A stretch of DNA of 64,000 nucleotides from DMER01 sp003451645 (GTDB taxonomy: Bacteria > Pseudomonadota > Alphaproteobacteria > Micropepsales > Micropepsaceae), in the NCBI GenBank assembly GCA_031976175.1, contig DALYLR010000001.1, positions 1 to 64,000 of the forward strand, given 5' to 3'. Positions 46,031-54,658 of the stretch are shown here, in pieces. The notes beneath the pieces are model-generated. The model ran no database searches. It was not told the DNA's origin and saw only the letters and a program-made list of their open reading frames with translations. Position numbers and translations under genes: made by a program. Within the stretch, counting starts at the first letter, position 1, and every line of letters begins with the position of its first letter.

Positions 46031-46795
46031 ATGACCGCGCGCGCATCCTCACCCCTGATTGGTATTCCTTGCGATCACCGCATGATCGGGCCTCACCCTT
46101 TTCACGCGGTGGGCGAGAAGTACATCGTTGCTGTGCACGATGGTGCCCATGCCATCCCTGTTCTGATCCCTGTTCTGGAGAACCCGATTGAGGCCGTTCG
46201 CCTCCTGCATCGACTGGATGGCGTGATGCTCACGGGGTCGCCATCGAATGTTGCGCCTCACCGTTATGGCGGCCAGGCCCCGCGCGAAGGCGTACTGCAG
46301 GACGAACGGCGTGACGCGACCACGCTACCGCTGATTCAGGCTGCGCTCGAGCGCGGGATGCCTCTACTGGCAATTTGCCGTGGGTTTCAAGAGCTCAATG
46401 TCGCGTTTGGTGGAACGTTGTTCCAGCATGTTGAAGAGGTTCCCGGCCGGATGGACCACCGTGAGGACAAGTCAGCGCCGCTTGATGTTCAGTATGCACC
46501 AGTTCACGACGTCGAATTATCCGCGGACGGCGTCCTTGCGCGTATGGCAGGCGTGCAGCATTTGCGTGTCAATTCTTTGCATGGGCAAGGGATCGATCGA
46601 CTGGGCGAGGGCCTGACCATTGAAGCGGTTGCTCCCGATGGCCAGATCGAGGCGGTCTCAGTCGCTGGCGCGAAGACCTTTGCGGCCGGGGTCCAGTGGC
46701 ATCCAGAATGGAAGTTTTGGGCCGATCCGTTCTCGGTCAGTCTATTCAAGGCCTTCGGACAGGCGGCGGCGAGTTTTCAGGGGGCTTACGGATGA
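46031..46795 (+). CDS. Class I glutamine amidotransferase-like hydrolase, PuuD type (peptidase C26)
   Basis: PuuD-type enzymes cut gamma-glutamyl-GABA to glutamate and GABA in putrescine breakdown. The 254-residue protein has nucleophile C116 in LLAICRGFQELNVAFGGTL, the catalytic pair H224 and E226 in GVQWHPEWKFW, and the start SPLIGIPCDHR. The ATGA overlap with the glutamine-synthetase-like gene (46792-46795) supports the gamma-glutamyl pathway assignment, in which PuuA attaches and PuuD removes the glutamyl group. The oxidase and dehydrogenase steps (PuuB, PuuC) are not in the window, so the exact amine substrate is inferred. Confidence 0.88.
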   Translation: MTARASSPLIGIPCDHRMIGPHPFHAVGEKYIVAVHDGAHAIPVLIPVLENPIEAVRLLHRLDGVMLTGSPSNVAPHRYGGQAPREGVLQDERRDATTLPLIQAALERGMPLLAICRGFQELNVAFGGTLFQHVEEVPGRMDHREDKSAPLDVQYAPVHDVELSADGVLARMAGVQHLRVNSLHGQGIDRLGEGLTIEAVAPDGQIEAVSVAGAKTFAAGVQWHPEWKFWADPFSVSLFKAFGQAAASFQGAYG

Positions 46796-48150
46796 ATCGT
46801 GAGGGCGAAACCATAGGGGACTGGCTCAAGGCCAGAAAGATCACTGAGGTCGAGCTGCTCGTGCCCGACATGGCCGGGATCGCGCGTGGCAAGATTTTGC
46901 CCGCTGCCAAGTTTCTTTCGGGCCTGCAAGGCGGCACCTTGCGTCTGCCTGAAAGTATCTTCGGGCAAATGGTGACCGGCGCCGATTCCGACACCGAGCT
47001 TTTGACGTATCAGGCGCCCGACATGATTTTGGCGCCAGACCCCGCAACCTTGTGCTTGGTGCCCTGGTACAAAGAACCGACCGCGCAAGTCATCTGCGAT
47101 TGCCTGTCACGCAGTGGCGAGCCCATTACCCTGGCGCCACGCTCGGTTCTGAAGAAGGTGCTTGGTCTGTACAAGGATCAGGGGTGGGTGCCCGTGGTGG
47201 CGCCCGAACTCGAATTCTTCCTCGCTCAGCGCAATATTGATCCGGACTACCCGCTTCTGCCGCCTGCTGGCAAATCTGGGCGCCCGCAAACAGGCCGGCA
47301 GGCCTATGCCATCGACGCCGTCAACGAGTTCGACCCGCTCTTTGAAGACGTCTATGATTTCTGCGAAGCGCAGGACATCGGCATCGACAGCCTCATCCAT
47401 GAAGAAGGCGTGGCGCAGGTCGAGATCAATTTCTATCACGGCGATCCTCTTGAACTTGCCGATCAGACCTTTCTGTTCAAGCGGACCGTGAGGCAGGCGG
47501 CCCTTCGGCACGATATCTATGCGACCTTCATGGCCAAGCCCTATGAAGCGGAGCCAGGCAGTGCCATGCACTTGCACCAGAGCGTCACTGACACGCGCGG
47601 GCAAAGTCTGTTTGCTTCGCGCAATGGGAAGGACAGCAAGCTGTTCTTGGCCCATATTGCGGGCTTGCAGAAATACCTGCCCGCTTCGATGCCTCTCATT
47701 GCGCCTTATGTGAATTCCTACCGGCGCCTGGTGCGGTTTCTTTCTGCGCCGATCAATACGCATTGGGGCCATGAAAACCGGACCGTCGGTTTGCGCGTTC
47801 CGGAGAGCGACCCCAAGAACCGGCGGGTTGAGAACCGCGTGCCCGGTGCCGATGCCAATCCCTATCTTGCCATCGCGGCCTCGCTTGCGTGCGGGTATCT
47901 TGGCATGGTTGAGGGGCTGGCGCCGACCAAGGCTATGGACGGCAATGCCTATGAAAGTGCCACCAAACGCATGCAGCTGCCTCGGCACCTGCTTGACGCA
48001 ATTGCCCGTATGCGAGCCTCCAATGAAATCGCGCAGGTTCTTGGAGAGAATTTCGTTGAACTCTACTCTGACGTGAAGTCGTCAGAACATGACGCGTATC
48101 AGCAAGTTATCTCGCCATGGGAGCGGCAGCATCTTCTTTTGAACGTTTAG
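46792..48150 (+). CDS. Glutamine synthetase family protein, gamma-glutamylpolyamine synthetase-like (PuuA)
   Basis: The 452-residue protein has the GlnA fold: N-terminal beta-grasp domain with VELLVPDMAGIARGKILPA, then catalytic domain with VVAPELEFFLAQ (metal Glu), HEEGVAQVEINFYHGDPLEL, GSAMHLHQSVTD (ammonia/ATP-site His) and RLVRFLSAPINTHWGHENRT. The Tyr adenylylation segment of true GlnA (NLYDLP) is absent, and its partner is PuuD-like, so a gamma-glutamyl-amine ligase is the better call. ATG 46792 overlaps the puuD stop; the longer frame from 46696 lies inside puuD and is not used. The 249 bases after it hold no gene that I can support. Confidence 0.87.
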   Translation: MNREGETIGDWLKARKITEVELLVPDMAGIARGKILPAAKFLSGLQGGTLRLPESIFGQMVTGADSDTELLTYQAPDMILAPDPATLCLVPWYKEPTAQVICDCLSRSGEPITLAPRSVLKKVLGLYKDQGWVPVVAPELEFFLAQRNIDPDYPLLPPAGKSGRPQTGRQAYAIDAVNEFDPLFEDVYDFCEAQDIGIDSLIHEEGVAQVEINFYHGDPLELADQTFLFKRTVRQAALRHDIYATFMAKPYEAEPGSAMHLHQSVTDTRGQSLFASRNGKDSKLFLAHIAGLQKYLPASMPLIAPYVNSYRRLVRFLSAPINTHWGHENRTVGLRVPESDPKNRRVENRVPGADANPYLAIAASLACGYLGMVEGLAPTKAMDGNAYESATKRMQLPRHLLDAIARMRASNEIAQVLGENFVELYSDVKSSEHDAYQQVISPWERQHLLLNV

Positions 48151-48399
48151 AGACGAGGAGATGGTTCCGTTTGGACAGCGCCCAATCTGCGGCCGCGCCC
48201 GGGCCATTCCTACAGCTTGGCCAAATAATTGTTCCAGACGCCAAAACTTGATGCTGGACTGTATCCAAAGGGCCACAGGGACTGAGCGGGCCTCCAAGAC
48301 ACGAGAATGTACTAGCGCCAAAAGTTAATTCGCGGCTAAACAATCCACTGATTTGCCGTGCCTTACGCAGACATCCAGATTCGATAATGGAGAGATGAT

Positions 48400-49059
48400 A
48401 TGGTCCTGCTCTCTCGCATGAGCGTTGCGCGCATCCTTGTCGGTACCGTTGCACTGATTGTCCTGCCGTCGCTGAGTTTCGCTGAAACCGTCGGGCGCAC
48501 GTCAGCCGTTGTTCCGAACGCCAAACAGACGCCACCCGGTGGCGGCACTTCGACACTTGCGATGAGCGCGCCGATTTACCGTAACGCCACTCTCCAAACG
48601 TCCAGCAGCGCAGCGCTTGAGGTGACCTTCGTCGACAACTCCAAACTCAGCATGGGCCAAAACAGCGAGATGGTGGTCGATGAGTTCACCTATGCGGGCC
48701 CGGGCAGCGCCAGCTCCCAGGCCCTGTCTTTCGGCCGTGGCGTATTCCGGTATGTTTCAGGTGCTGTGCAGAAGGACAAGGTGAAGCTCAGGACGCCCAA
48801 CGCGACAATCGGCATCCGCGGCACGAAAGTCCGGATACGGAATGATGGCGATGGCAGCAGCACGGTTGGTGTTGAGGACGAGCGCAAGCCCGATGAGCAT
48901 GGAAATCCTCCGCCCCCGGACAAAGCGCATACCTGCTCTGAGATCGACGTTGTCACCAATAGCGGGCAGAAGCTAACCTTGAAGTGTGGCGAGTATGTCC
49001 GCATCGAAGCGGATGGCAGTCTTGGCGACGTGCAGTTTGGAAATGTGCCTGGCTGTTAG
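48400..49059 (+). CDS. Secreted FecR-domain protein upstream of autotransporter
   Basis: The 219-residue protein has a signal peptide (cut near LSFAE, residue 29) and a FecR domain: APIYRNATLQTSSSAALEVTF, DNSKLSMGQNSEMVVDEF, ALSFGRGVFRYVSG, and the hallmark LRTPNATIGIRGTKVRI. It differs from the two FecR proteins at 33-37 kb in being short and in having Cys pairs near the end (HTCSEID, LKCGEY, PGC). No anti-sigma domain or membrane helix besides the signal peptide is seen. It sits 66 bases before a large autotransporter gene in the same direction, implying a shared transcript and a periplasmic or surface role. Confidence 0.85.
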   Translation: MVLLSRMSVARILVGTVALIVLPSLSFAETVGRTSAVVPNAKQTPPGGGTSTLAMSAPIYRNATLQTSSSAALEVTFVDNSKLSMGQNSEMVVDEFTYAGPGSASSQALSFGRGVFRYVSGAVQKDKVKLRTPNATIGIRGTKVRIRNDGDGSSTVGVEDERKPDEHGNPPPPDKAHTCSEIDVVTNSGQKLTLKCGEYVRIEADGSLGDVQFGNVPGC

Positions 49060-49079
49060 TGCCCGACGCAGCGGCACTA
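49057..49079 (+). other. Hairpin overlapping the FecR stop codon
   Basis: TAGTGCC (49057-49063) pairs with GGCACTA (49073-49079) around a nine-base loop. The stem includes the FecR stop codon. There is no T tract, so it is more likely an mRNA processing or stability element between the FecR and autotransporter genes than a terminator. Confidence 0.35.
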
Positions 49080-49125
49080 GCACTAGGACTGATTCATCAC
49101 AAACGAAGATTTGGAATAAGTTCTC

Positions 49126-52100
49126 ATGACAAATTTCCATCACCGCCGCCGTGCAGATTTTCTCACGACTTGTTCTTGTTTGGCGATTGTAGCCACAGCC
49201 AGCCTGTCCGTGTCGAACGCTCGCGCCGCTCAGCAGTTCACGGGCGATTCATTTCCAACCGGCTTCTCCGTCACGCAGGATGTGATTGAGCCTGATGATG
49301 GCATTGTCTTTCTCGACACCACCATCGATCAGTTCTTTTTGAACAATCCTGGGGTGACCATCCAAGGCGGCACAGGCACAGGCGTCACGTTTCAAGGCTC
49401 ATCAAGCCTCAGCGGCCCTTTCGATAATCGCGGCAGCATCCGTGGCCCTGATTTCGGCGTCTATTTCGGACCCAACACGTCCGTGACCGGCGGCTTCTCG
49501 AATTCCGGCGAGATCGTCAATATCGATCCGATCGATGCAGGCGAGGGCGGCGAGGGCGGCCAGGGAATTGAGAACATTGGACCGCTCAATGGCGCCCCGA
49601 TTGCGGGTGATGGCACTCTTGTCTCTGGCTTGGGGGGACCGACCGGTTTTGGCGAGATAGAGATTTCGCGCAACGATGACGACTCGTCGCTGCAAAGCCT
49701 AGTTTCCGTGGTGCCCGGCGGGTTGAATTACTTCAACACTCAGTTCACGGAGTTTTATCTCAATACCAATGGCAATGTCACGTTTGGTTTTCCTCTCGAG
49801 ACCTACACCCCATTTGCAGTAAATGGCGCACTCGGGTTTCCAATTATCGCCCCATTCTTGGCTGATGTGGACACCCGCACCCCCGCTATCGTCGGAACCG
49901 ATAGCCAGCCCATTTTCTTGGACCTCGACACGATTAATGGCGTGGTCACGATGACGTGGAAAGACGTCAACTATTTCGAATTTGGCGGGGACAAAAAGAA
50001 CTCGTTTCAATTGCAGCTGTTTGATCGTGGCAACGGCAATTTTGACATGGTGTTCCGCTATGAAGACATTAATTGGACGACGGGCGATGCGTCCGGCGGC
50101 ACGGGCGGTCTGGGCGGAACAATTGCTCGTGCAGGATATTCTGCTGGCGATGGCGTAAACTTCTTCGAGTTACCTGCCTCGGGAAATCAGGCCCAAATCC
50201 TCGATCTCGAGAGCGCGCTGGGCAACACCGGCGTAAGAGGGTTGTGGGTCTTCTTTGTTCGCGACGGCCGAGTGTTCGATCCGTCACAAGGCATCGGCGT
50301 CTACAGCGAAGTACAGCATTGGGCTGGTGGCTTCACTAACGAGGCCACTGGCGTCATTCGCGGTTTCCGCCATGGCGTGCAGATGCGCGGCAATTCTTTC
50401 ACTGGCAATTTTGAGAACCTCAACGTCATCGAGGGTCTAAGTGGGACTGGTGTCGATCTGGAGTTTTTCACCTTCGATGGCGATTTCATCGTTGGCGAAG
50501 GCGCCCGCATTGCTGGCGGCCAGACTGGCGCGCGGCTTGCCCTTCGCACGTGGAATGGCGATGCCTTAATCAATGGCGAGATTGAGGGAAATGCAGAGAA
50601 CACCGGGCTGCATATTCTGACCAAGGACCTGCTTGGCGGTATCCAAGTTGGTGAAACAGGCACAATCACGGCCCTGTCCAATGCCCTGAAGCTTGAAGTC
50701 GAGACAGTTCGCGACCCTGTGGCGATCCGGGGGCGGGTTGAAGCAACGGGTGAGAACGGTGTGGCTATTGCGATTTTGCCGTACACCGATTTGGGTGACG
50801 GCGGCGAGGGTGGAGAAGGCGGCGAGGGATTCGTTGATGACTATCTGGGAGTCTCAGGGTCTGAAGCGCTACCACTCGGGATCGACATGGGACTTGCCGC
50901 TGGCCTTGAGATCACTGGTGCGGTCTTAGCGCCCGATACCGGCACCGGCATCGACGTCGGCAATTATGTCGGAGTGAGGGGTATCACGAATAATGGCGGC
51001 AAGATTGATGCCGGGACTGCGCTGATCCACCGCGACGGCTTTGGCAGCCTCACCTTCTCGCAAAAGGGGGCAGGTGCGCAAACCTGTGGCAATATCATTT
51101 TTGCAAACACAGCCGACGATTTCGCCGAATTTCAAGGCGGCAACTATACGGGAGAGATTGCCGGCGCTGGCGAGAATGATTTTGTGTTCGTCAATCCCAA
51201 TGATGCCGACGTCGCATTCGTCTCGGGCAACGCGGCTGGGCTAGGCACTTTTGAGGTCACCGACGAGGACGAAGATGGGTCGGGGCGAACCGTCATTGGG
51301 TCATCGGCATTCGATGCCAATGGCGAGGGCTTCGATGTGTTTGCCCAAACGATCATTCTCAAGGGTAAGGTTTTCGTCGACGATCAGACGGACCTCGTTG
51401 CGACCGATCTGACTTTTGATCAGAATAGTGAGACCTCCGTCTTTCTGACCACGGACACCTCCCAAAAGCCAAGCTTTGTGTCTGACAGCCCCCTGGTCCT
51501 CAAGGGCGCTTTGCGGGCAGTGCTGGATTCGAGCTTCCAAGGAACTACGCAGCGTGAGTTTGTATATGAAGACGTCTTCCAAAGCATCGACAGCATCATC
51601 AATGAGTTGAGCACAGCGTTTGCCGCAGGCAGTTCCGGATTGTTCACGGTGTCAGTCGAAATTGAAGATGCCGGCGTGATTGAGGAGGATTCGCTTGCGC
51701 TCGGCCAGCAATCCTTGCGCGCCTTATTGACTGGCGGGCAGACCGGCAATCTTGTGGTGACGCGGCTGTCGCTCGCAAACCTTCCTTGCGGTGGTAATTC
51801 GAACCAGAACGCTGTGGGGCAGGCGCTTGAGAAAGTGTTCACCGATGGCACCCCTGGATTTTCTTCCACATTCAATACCATCGCGCAGCTGAGCGACATC
51901 TGCGGGGCCGTCGACATTTTCGATAGTTACGCTGGCGTGTCTTTGGCTGACTCGCCGTTCTCAATTATTCAAGTCGACGAGTTGCTGCTTGAATTAATAA
52001 CGAGGCGCATAGACCCTGCAAGCAACCTCGATCCGGCAAACTGCCAAGTAGTTAGCGTTGGCCGCAATTGTTTCACTCAGTATGCGCAAGCTGGAGCCGT

Positions 52101-52989
52101 GCCTGGGCAAGTTATGTCGGATGGCGATCCGTTCGCGTGGCTTCGGACAGGCAACAGGCGCGCTGGATCGACTGCGGTCTGGGGCCGCGCTGTTGGCGCC
52201 TTTGGCGAGCGCGATCCAGGGCCTTTCTCGCAGGGTTCAGAGCAACAGACCGCTGGCCTGGTTGCCGGTGCGGACCACGTCTTGGATGAGACGTTCTTGG
52301 CCGGCGCTGCTTTGCAATGGACGGACAGTGAGGTCGACTTCAACAACAGCCTGGATCAGGCTGAGGTTCAGACCTTACAGATTGGAGTCTACTTCTCGTG
52401 GGGCGATGCGCGCCTCTATGTCAACGGCATGGGAAGCGTGATCGTTCGGGAGTTTGAAACGCGCAGGACCTTGATCACCGGCGAGACGCCGCGCGCCGAG
52501 TTCGACTCGGTCGCGGGACAAGGGCAGCTCGAGCTTGGCGCTGTCTATGAGCTGGACGGTGCACGCGTTCAGCCAACACTGACCGTCAACTACTCCAAAC
52601 AATGGGTCGACGGCTATTCCGAAACCGGTGCCGGCGTGCTTGGTCTGACCGTGGCGGACAATGAAATCGAGAGCCTCTCGTCGACGCTTGGGATCAAGGT
52701 AGCGGCCACACTGAGAGAAGGCGGATTTACCGTGACGCCGGAATTCCGCGCCCAATGGCGGCACGAATACCTCGATACCCGTCAGGTCATCACCGCCAGC
52801 TTCGTTGGCGCGCCGGGTGCACCGTTTACGGTGCGCAGCGACACCGTCGGCCGGGACACCGCCATCTTGGCCGCTGGTTTGACCATGCCCGCTTGGGAGA
52901 ATGCTGTGGTCTATACGGACTATGAAGCGGCGCTCAATGAGGCCTATGACAGCCACACAGTGTCGATTGGCCTAAGGGTGTCGTGGTAG
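49126..52989 (+). CDS. Autotransporter with nidogen-like (NIDO) passenger domain
   Basis: The 1,287-residue type V secretion protein has a signal peptide (residues about 1-37, ending ARAAQ). The passenger begins with a short beta-helix-like region, then a nidogen-like domain at about 165-385: FYLNTNGNVTFG, FPIIAPFLADVDTR, WKDVNYFEFGGDKKNSFQL, DRGNGNFDMVFRYEDINW and GLGGTIARAGYSAG. A long beta-rich region (about 390-1000) contains two Gly-Glu-rich stretches (GEGGEGGQG, GGEGGEGGEG). The C-terminal beta-barrel (about 1005-1287) has STAVWGRAVGAFGERD and ends LRVSW, the usual aromatic terminus. NIDO domains occur in extracellular adhesion proteins, so a surface adhesin is likely. The partner FecR gene lies just upstream. 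Confidence 0.88.
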   Translation: MTNFHHRRRADFLTTCSCLAIVATASLSVSNARAAQQFTGDSFPTGFSVTQDVIEPDDGIVFLDTTIDQFFLNNPGVTIQGGTGTGVTFQGSSSLSGPFDNRGSIRGPDFGVYFGPNTSVTGGFSNSGEIVNIDPIDAGEGGEGGQGIENIGPLNGAPIAGDGTLVSGLGGPTGFGEIEISRNDDDSSLQSLVSVVPGGLNYFNTQFTEFYLNTNGNVTFGFPLETYTPFAVNGALGFPIIAPFLADVDTRTPAIVGTDSQPIFLDLDTINGVVTMTWKDVNYFEFGGDKKNSFQLQLFDRGNGNFDMVFRYEDINWTTGDASGGTGGLGGTIARAGYSAGDGVNFFELPASGNQAQILDLESALGNTGVRGLWVFFVRDGRVFDPSQGIGVYSEVQHWAGGFTNEATGVIRGFRHGVQMRGNSFTGNFENLNVIEGLSGTGVDLEFFTFDGDFIVGEGARIAGGQTGARLALRTWNGDALINGEIEGNAENTGLHILTKDLLGGIQVGETGTITALSNALKLEVETVRDPVAIRGRVEATGENGVAIAILPYTDLGDGGEGGEGGEGFVDDYLGVSGSEALPLGIDMGLAAGLEITGAVLAPDTGTGIDVGNYVGVRGITNNGGKIDAGTALIHRDGFGSLTFSQKGAGAQTCGNIIFANTADDFAEFQGGNYTGEIAGAGENDFVFVNPNDADVAFVSGNAAGLGTFEVTDEDEDGSGRTVIGSSAFDANGEGFDVFAQTIILKGKVFVDDQTDLVATDLTFDQNSETSVFLTTDTSQKPSFVSDSPLVLKGALRAVLDSSFQGTTQREFVYEDVFQSIDSIINELSTAFAAGSSGLFTVSVEIEDAGVIEEDSLALGQQSLRALLTGGQTGNLVVTRLSLANLPCGGNSNQNAVGQALEKVFTDGTPGFSSTFNTIAQLSDICGAVDIFDSYAGVSLADSPFSIIQVDELLLELITRRIDPASNLDPANCQVVSVGRNCFTQYAQAGAVPGQVMSDGDPFAWLRTGNRRAGSTAVWGRAVGAFGERDPGPFSQGSEQQTAGLVAGADHVLDETFLAGAALQWTDSEVDFNNSLDQAEVQTLQIGVYFSWGDARLYVNGMGSVIVREFETRRTLITGETPRAEFDSVAGQGQLELGAVYELDGARVQPTLTVNYSKQWVDGYSETGAGVLGLTVADNEIESLSSTLGIKVAATLREGGFTVTPEFRAQWRHEYLDTRQVITASFVGAPGAPFTVRSDTVGRDTAILAAGLTMPAWENAVVYTDYEAALNEAYDSHTVSIGLRVSW

Positions 52990-52997
52990 ATAGCGCC

Positions 52998-53171
52998 TCA
53001 GCTTCGCCACGCGCGTTCGTGGACGAAGTAGGCAACGGTATTGCAAGCGGGCTCGATCAGCGCGATGGCTGAGGCTATCGGCGCTGATCCTGTGAGTGCA
53101 TAGGCAACACCAAATGCAACACTGAAGTGAACAATGGCAAAGGTTCCAGTTTTTGCGAGCGAGCGGGTCAT
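52998..53171 (-). CDS. DUF2061 small membrane protein
   Basis: This 57-residue gene is easily missed by length cutoffs. It translates as a DUF2061 protein: AKTGTFAIVHFSVAFGVAY, a TGS turn, then AIALIEPACNTVAYFVHERA with the family's IEP..N....HE.W pattern. Two hydrophobic helices (about 10-27 and 31-50) place it in the inner membrane; the function of the family is unknown. The ATG at 53171 has a good ribosome site (AGGAGA, six bases before). Its stop is nine bases from the convergent autotransporter stop. An AT-rich inverted repeat lies in its promoter region. Confidence 0.88.
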   Translation of the reverse strand: MTRSLAKTGTFAIVHFSVAFGVAYALTGSAPIASAIALIEPACNTVAYFVHERAWRS

Positions 53172-53186
53172 GGCGTCTCCTTTTCT

Positions 53187-53209
53187 AGAATAATTATGAT
53201 ATGCATTCT
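53187..53209. promoter_or_regulatory. AT-rich inverted repeat, candidate operator
   Basis: AGAAT (53187-53191) and ATTCT (53205-53209) flank 13 AT-rich bases, 16 bases before the DUF2061 ATG, between it and the divergent rimO. The local base composition stands out from the GC-rich surroundings. The layout suits a dimeric repressor site, perhaps of the Fur/Irr type, but I cannot assign a regulator. Confidence 0.4.
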
Positions 53210-53311
53210 TATAGCGGGTGGCAACCGGCCCTGAGTCGAAAATGCGGGTGTCATATCTATTCGTGAAACGTGGGCTTGCTGAAGCGGGCCCCGCCAGCTA
53301 CATCCGCCGCC

Positions 53312-54658
53312 ATGCCGTCAACCCGCCCCCGCAAGTCCGACAACACCACCGCCACGCCCAAGATTGGCGTCGTCAGCCTTGGCTGCCCAAAAGCGCTCGT
53401 CGATTCAGAGCGCATCATCACGCAGTTGCGCGCGCAAGGGTATCAGTTGAGCGGCGACTACGCCGGTGCAGATCTGGTCTTGGTCAACACCTGCGGGTTT
53501 TTGGACTCGGCGCGCGCGGAGTCGCTTGACGCTATTGGCGAGGCCCTGGCCGAGAACGGCCGCGTCGTCGTGACAGGCTGCCTTGGTGCCGAGGAGGCCC
53601 TCATCCGAGAGACCCATCCGGATGTTCTCGCGGTCACCGGCCCGCATCAATATGAACAAGTCATGGCAGCGGTGAATGCTCACCTACCCCGCCCTCATGA
53701 TCCCTATACGGACATTATTCCGCCACAAGGCTTGCGCCTGACGCCCCGGCATTATGCCTATTTGAAGATCTCAGAAGGGTGCAATCACAGCTGTTCGTTC
53801 TGCATCATTCCGCATTTGCGAGGTAAGCTGGCCTCACGCCAGCTCAACGACGTGATGAAGGAGGCCGAGCGTCTAGCAGCTGCGGGCGTGAAAGAGCTGC
53901 TCGTGATCAGCCAAGACACCTCAGCCTATGGTGTCGATCTCAAGCACGCGGCCTCGGAATGGCGGGGGCAAAGCCGGCGGGCGCATTTCCAGGATTTGTG
54001 TGACGCGCTGGGCGAACTCGGTGTCTGGGTTCGGCTGCATTATGTCTATCCATACCCCCATGTGGACGCGGTTGTTCCGCTGATGGCTGAGGGAAAGATT
54101 CTCCCCTATCTCGACATTCCTTTTCAGCACGGCAGCGCGTCAGTGCTCAAAGCGATGCGCAGGCCAGCGGCGCAAGAGAAAACCTTGCGGCGGATTGAGG
54201 CGTGGCGGCGGGATTGTCCGGAGATCGCGATCCGCTCGACTTTCATTGTCGGATTTCCAGGCGAGACAGAGGCTGATTTTGAGGAGTTGCTTGACTGGCT
54301 CGAGGCCGCTCAGATCGACCGGGCCGGTTGCTTCAAGTTTGAGCCGGTGACCGGTGCGCCGGCGAATGCGTTGCCAAATCATGTCGCGCCAGAGATCGCG
54401 CAGGAGCGTTTTGAGCGGTTCATGCTCGCGCAGCAAGCGATCAGTGCGGCAAAGCTCAAGCGGAAGGTCGGGCAAACAATCGACGTCATCCTGGATCATG
54501 TCGCCGGCACCAAGGCGCAAGGCCGCTCCAAAGCGGACGCGCCTGAAGTCGATGGCGTCGTGAAAGTCAGCAAGCTCGCAGGCGCCCAGACTGGCGATAT
54601 CATCCGTGTCCGGATCACGAGCGCAAGCGAGCACGATTTGACCGGTGTTGCCGCATGA
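53312..54658 (+). CDS. rimO: Ribosomal protein S12 methylthiotransferase RimO
   Basis: RimO adds a methylthio group to an aspartate of ribosomal protein S12 using radical SAM chemistry. The protein (448 residues from ATG 53312) has the N-terminal UPF0004 domain with cluster cysteines in [25 protein letters not shown] and [10 protein letters not shown], the radical SAM CX3CX2C motif C157, C161, C164 in [16 protein letters not shown], and a C-terminal TRAM domain ([20 protein letters not shown]). [16 protein letters not shown] is also typical. The start was set after a Thr/Pro-rich extension that may itself be non-native. Its stop overlaps the ion channel start (ATGA, 54655-54658). Confidence 0.95.
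   Translation: MPSTRPRKSDNTTATPKIGVVSLGCPKALVDSERIITQLRAQGYQLSGDYAGADLVLVNTCGFLDSARAESLDAIGEALAENGRVVVTGCLGAEEALIRETHPDVLAVTGPHQYEQVMAAVNAHLPRPHDPYTDIIPPQGLRLTPRHYAYLKISEGCNHSCSFCIIPHLRGKLASRQLNDVMKEAERLAAAGVKELLVISQDTSAYGVDLKHAASEWRGQSRRAHFQDLCDALGELGVWVRLHYVYPYPHVDAVVPLMAEGKILPYLDIPFQHGSASVLKAMRRPAAQEKTLRRIEAWRRDCPEIAIRSTFIVGFPGETEADFEELLDWLEAAQIDRAGCFKFEPVTGAPANALPNHVAPEIAQERFERFMLAQQAISAAKLKRKVGQTIDVILDHVAGTKAQGRSKADAPEVDGVVKVSKLAGAQTGDIIRVRITSASEHDLTGVAA

Noticed and set aside
46696..46791. Upstream extension of the glutamine-synthetase-like gene
   Set aside because: It lies inside puuD in another frame; the ATGA overlap at 46792 gives the natural start.
49540..50840. Gly-Glu-rich stretches as a separate repeat element
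   Set aside because: They are short, few and part of the autotransporter coding frame, so I describe them with that gene.
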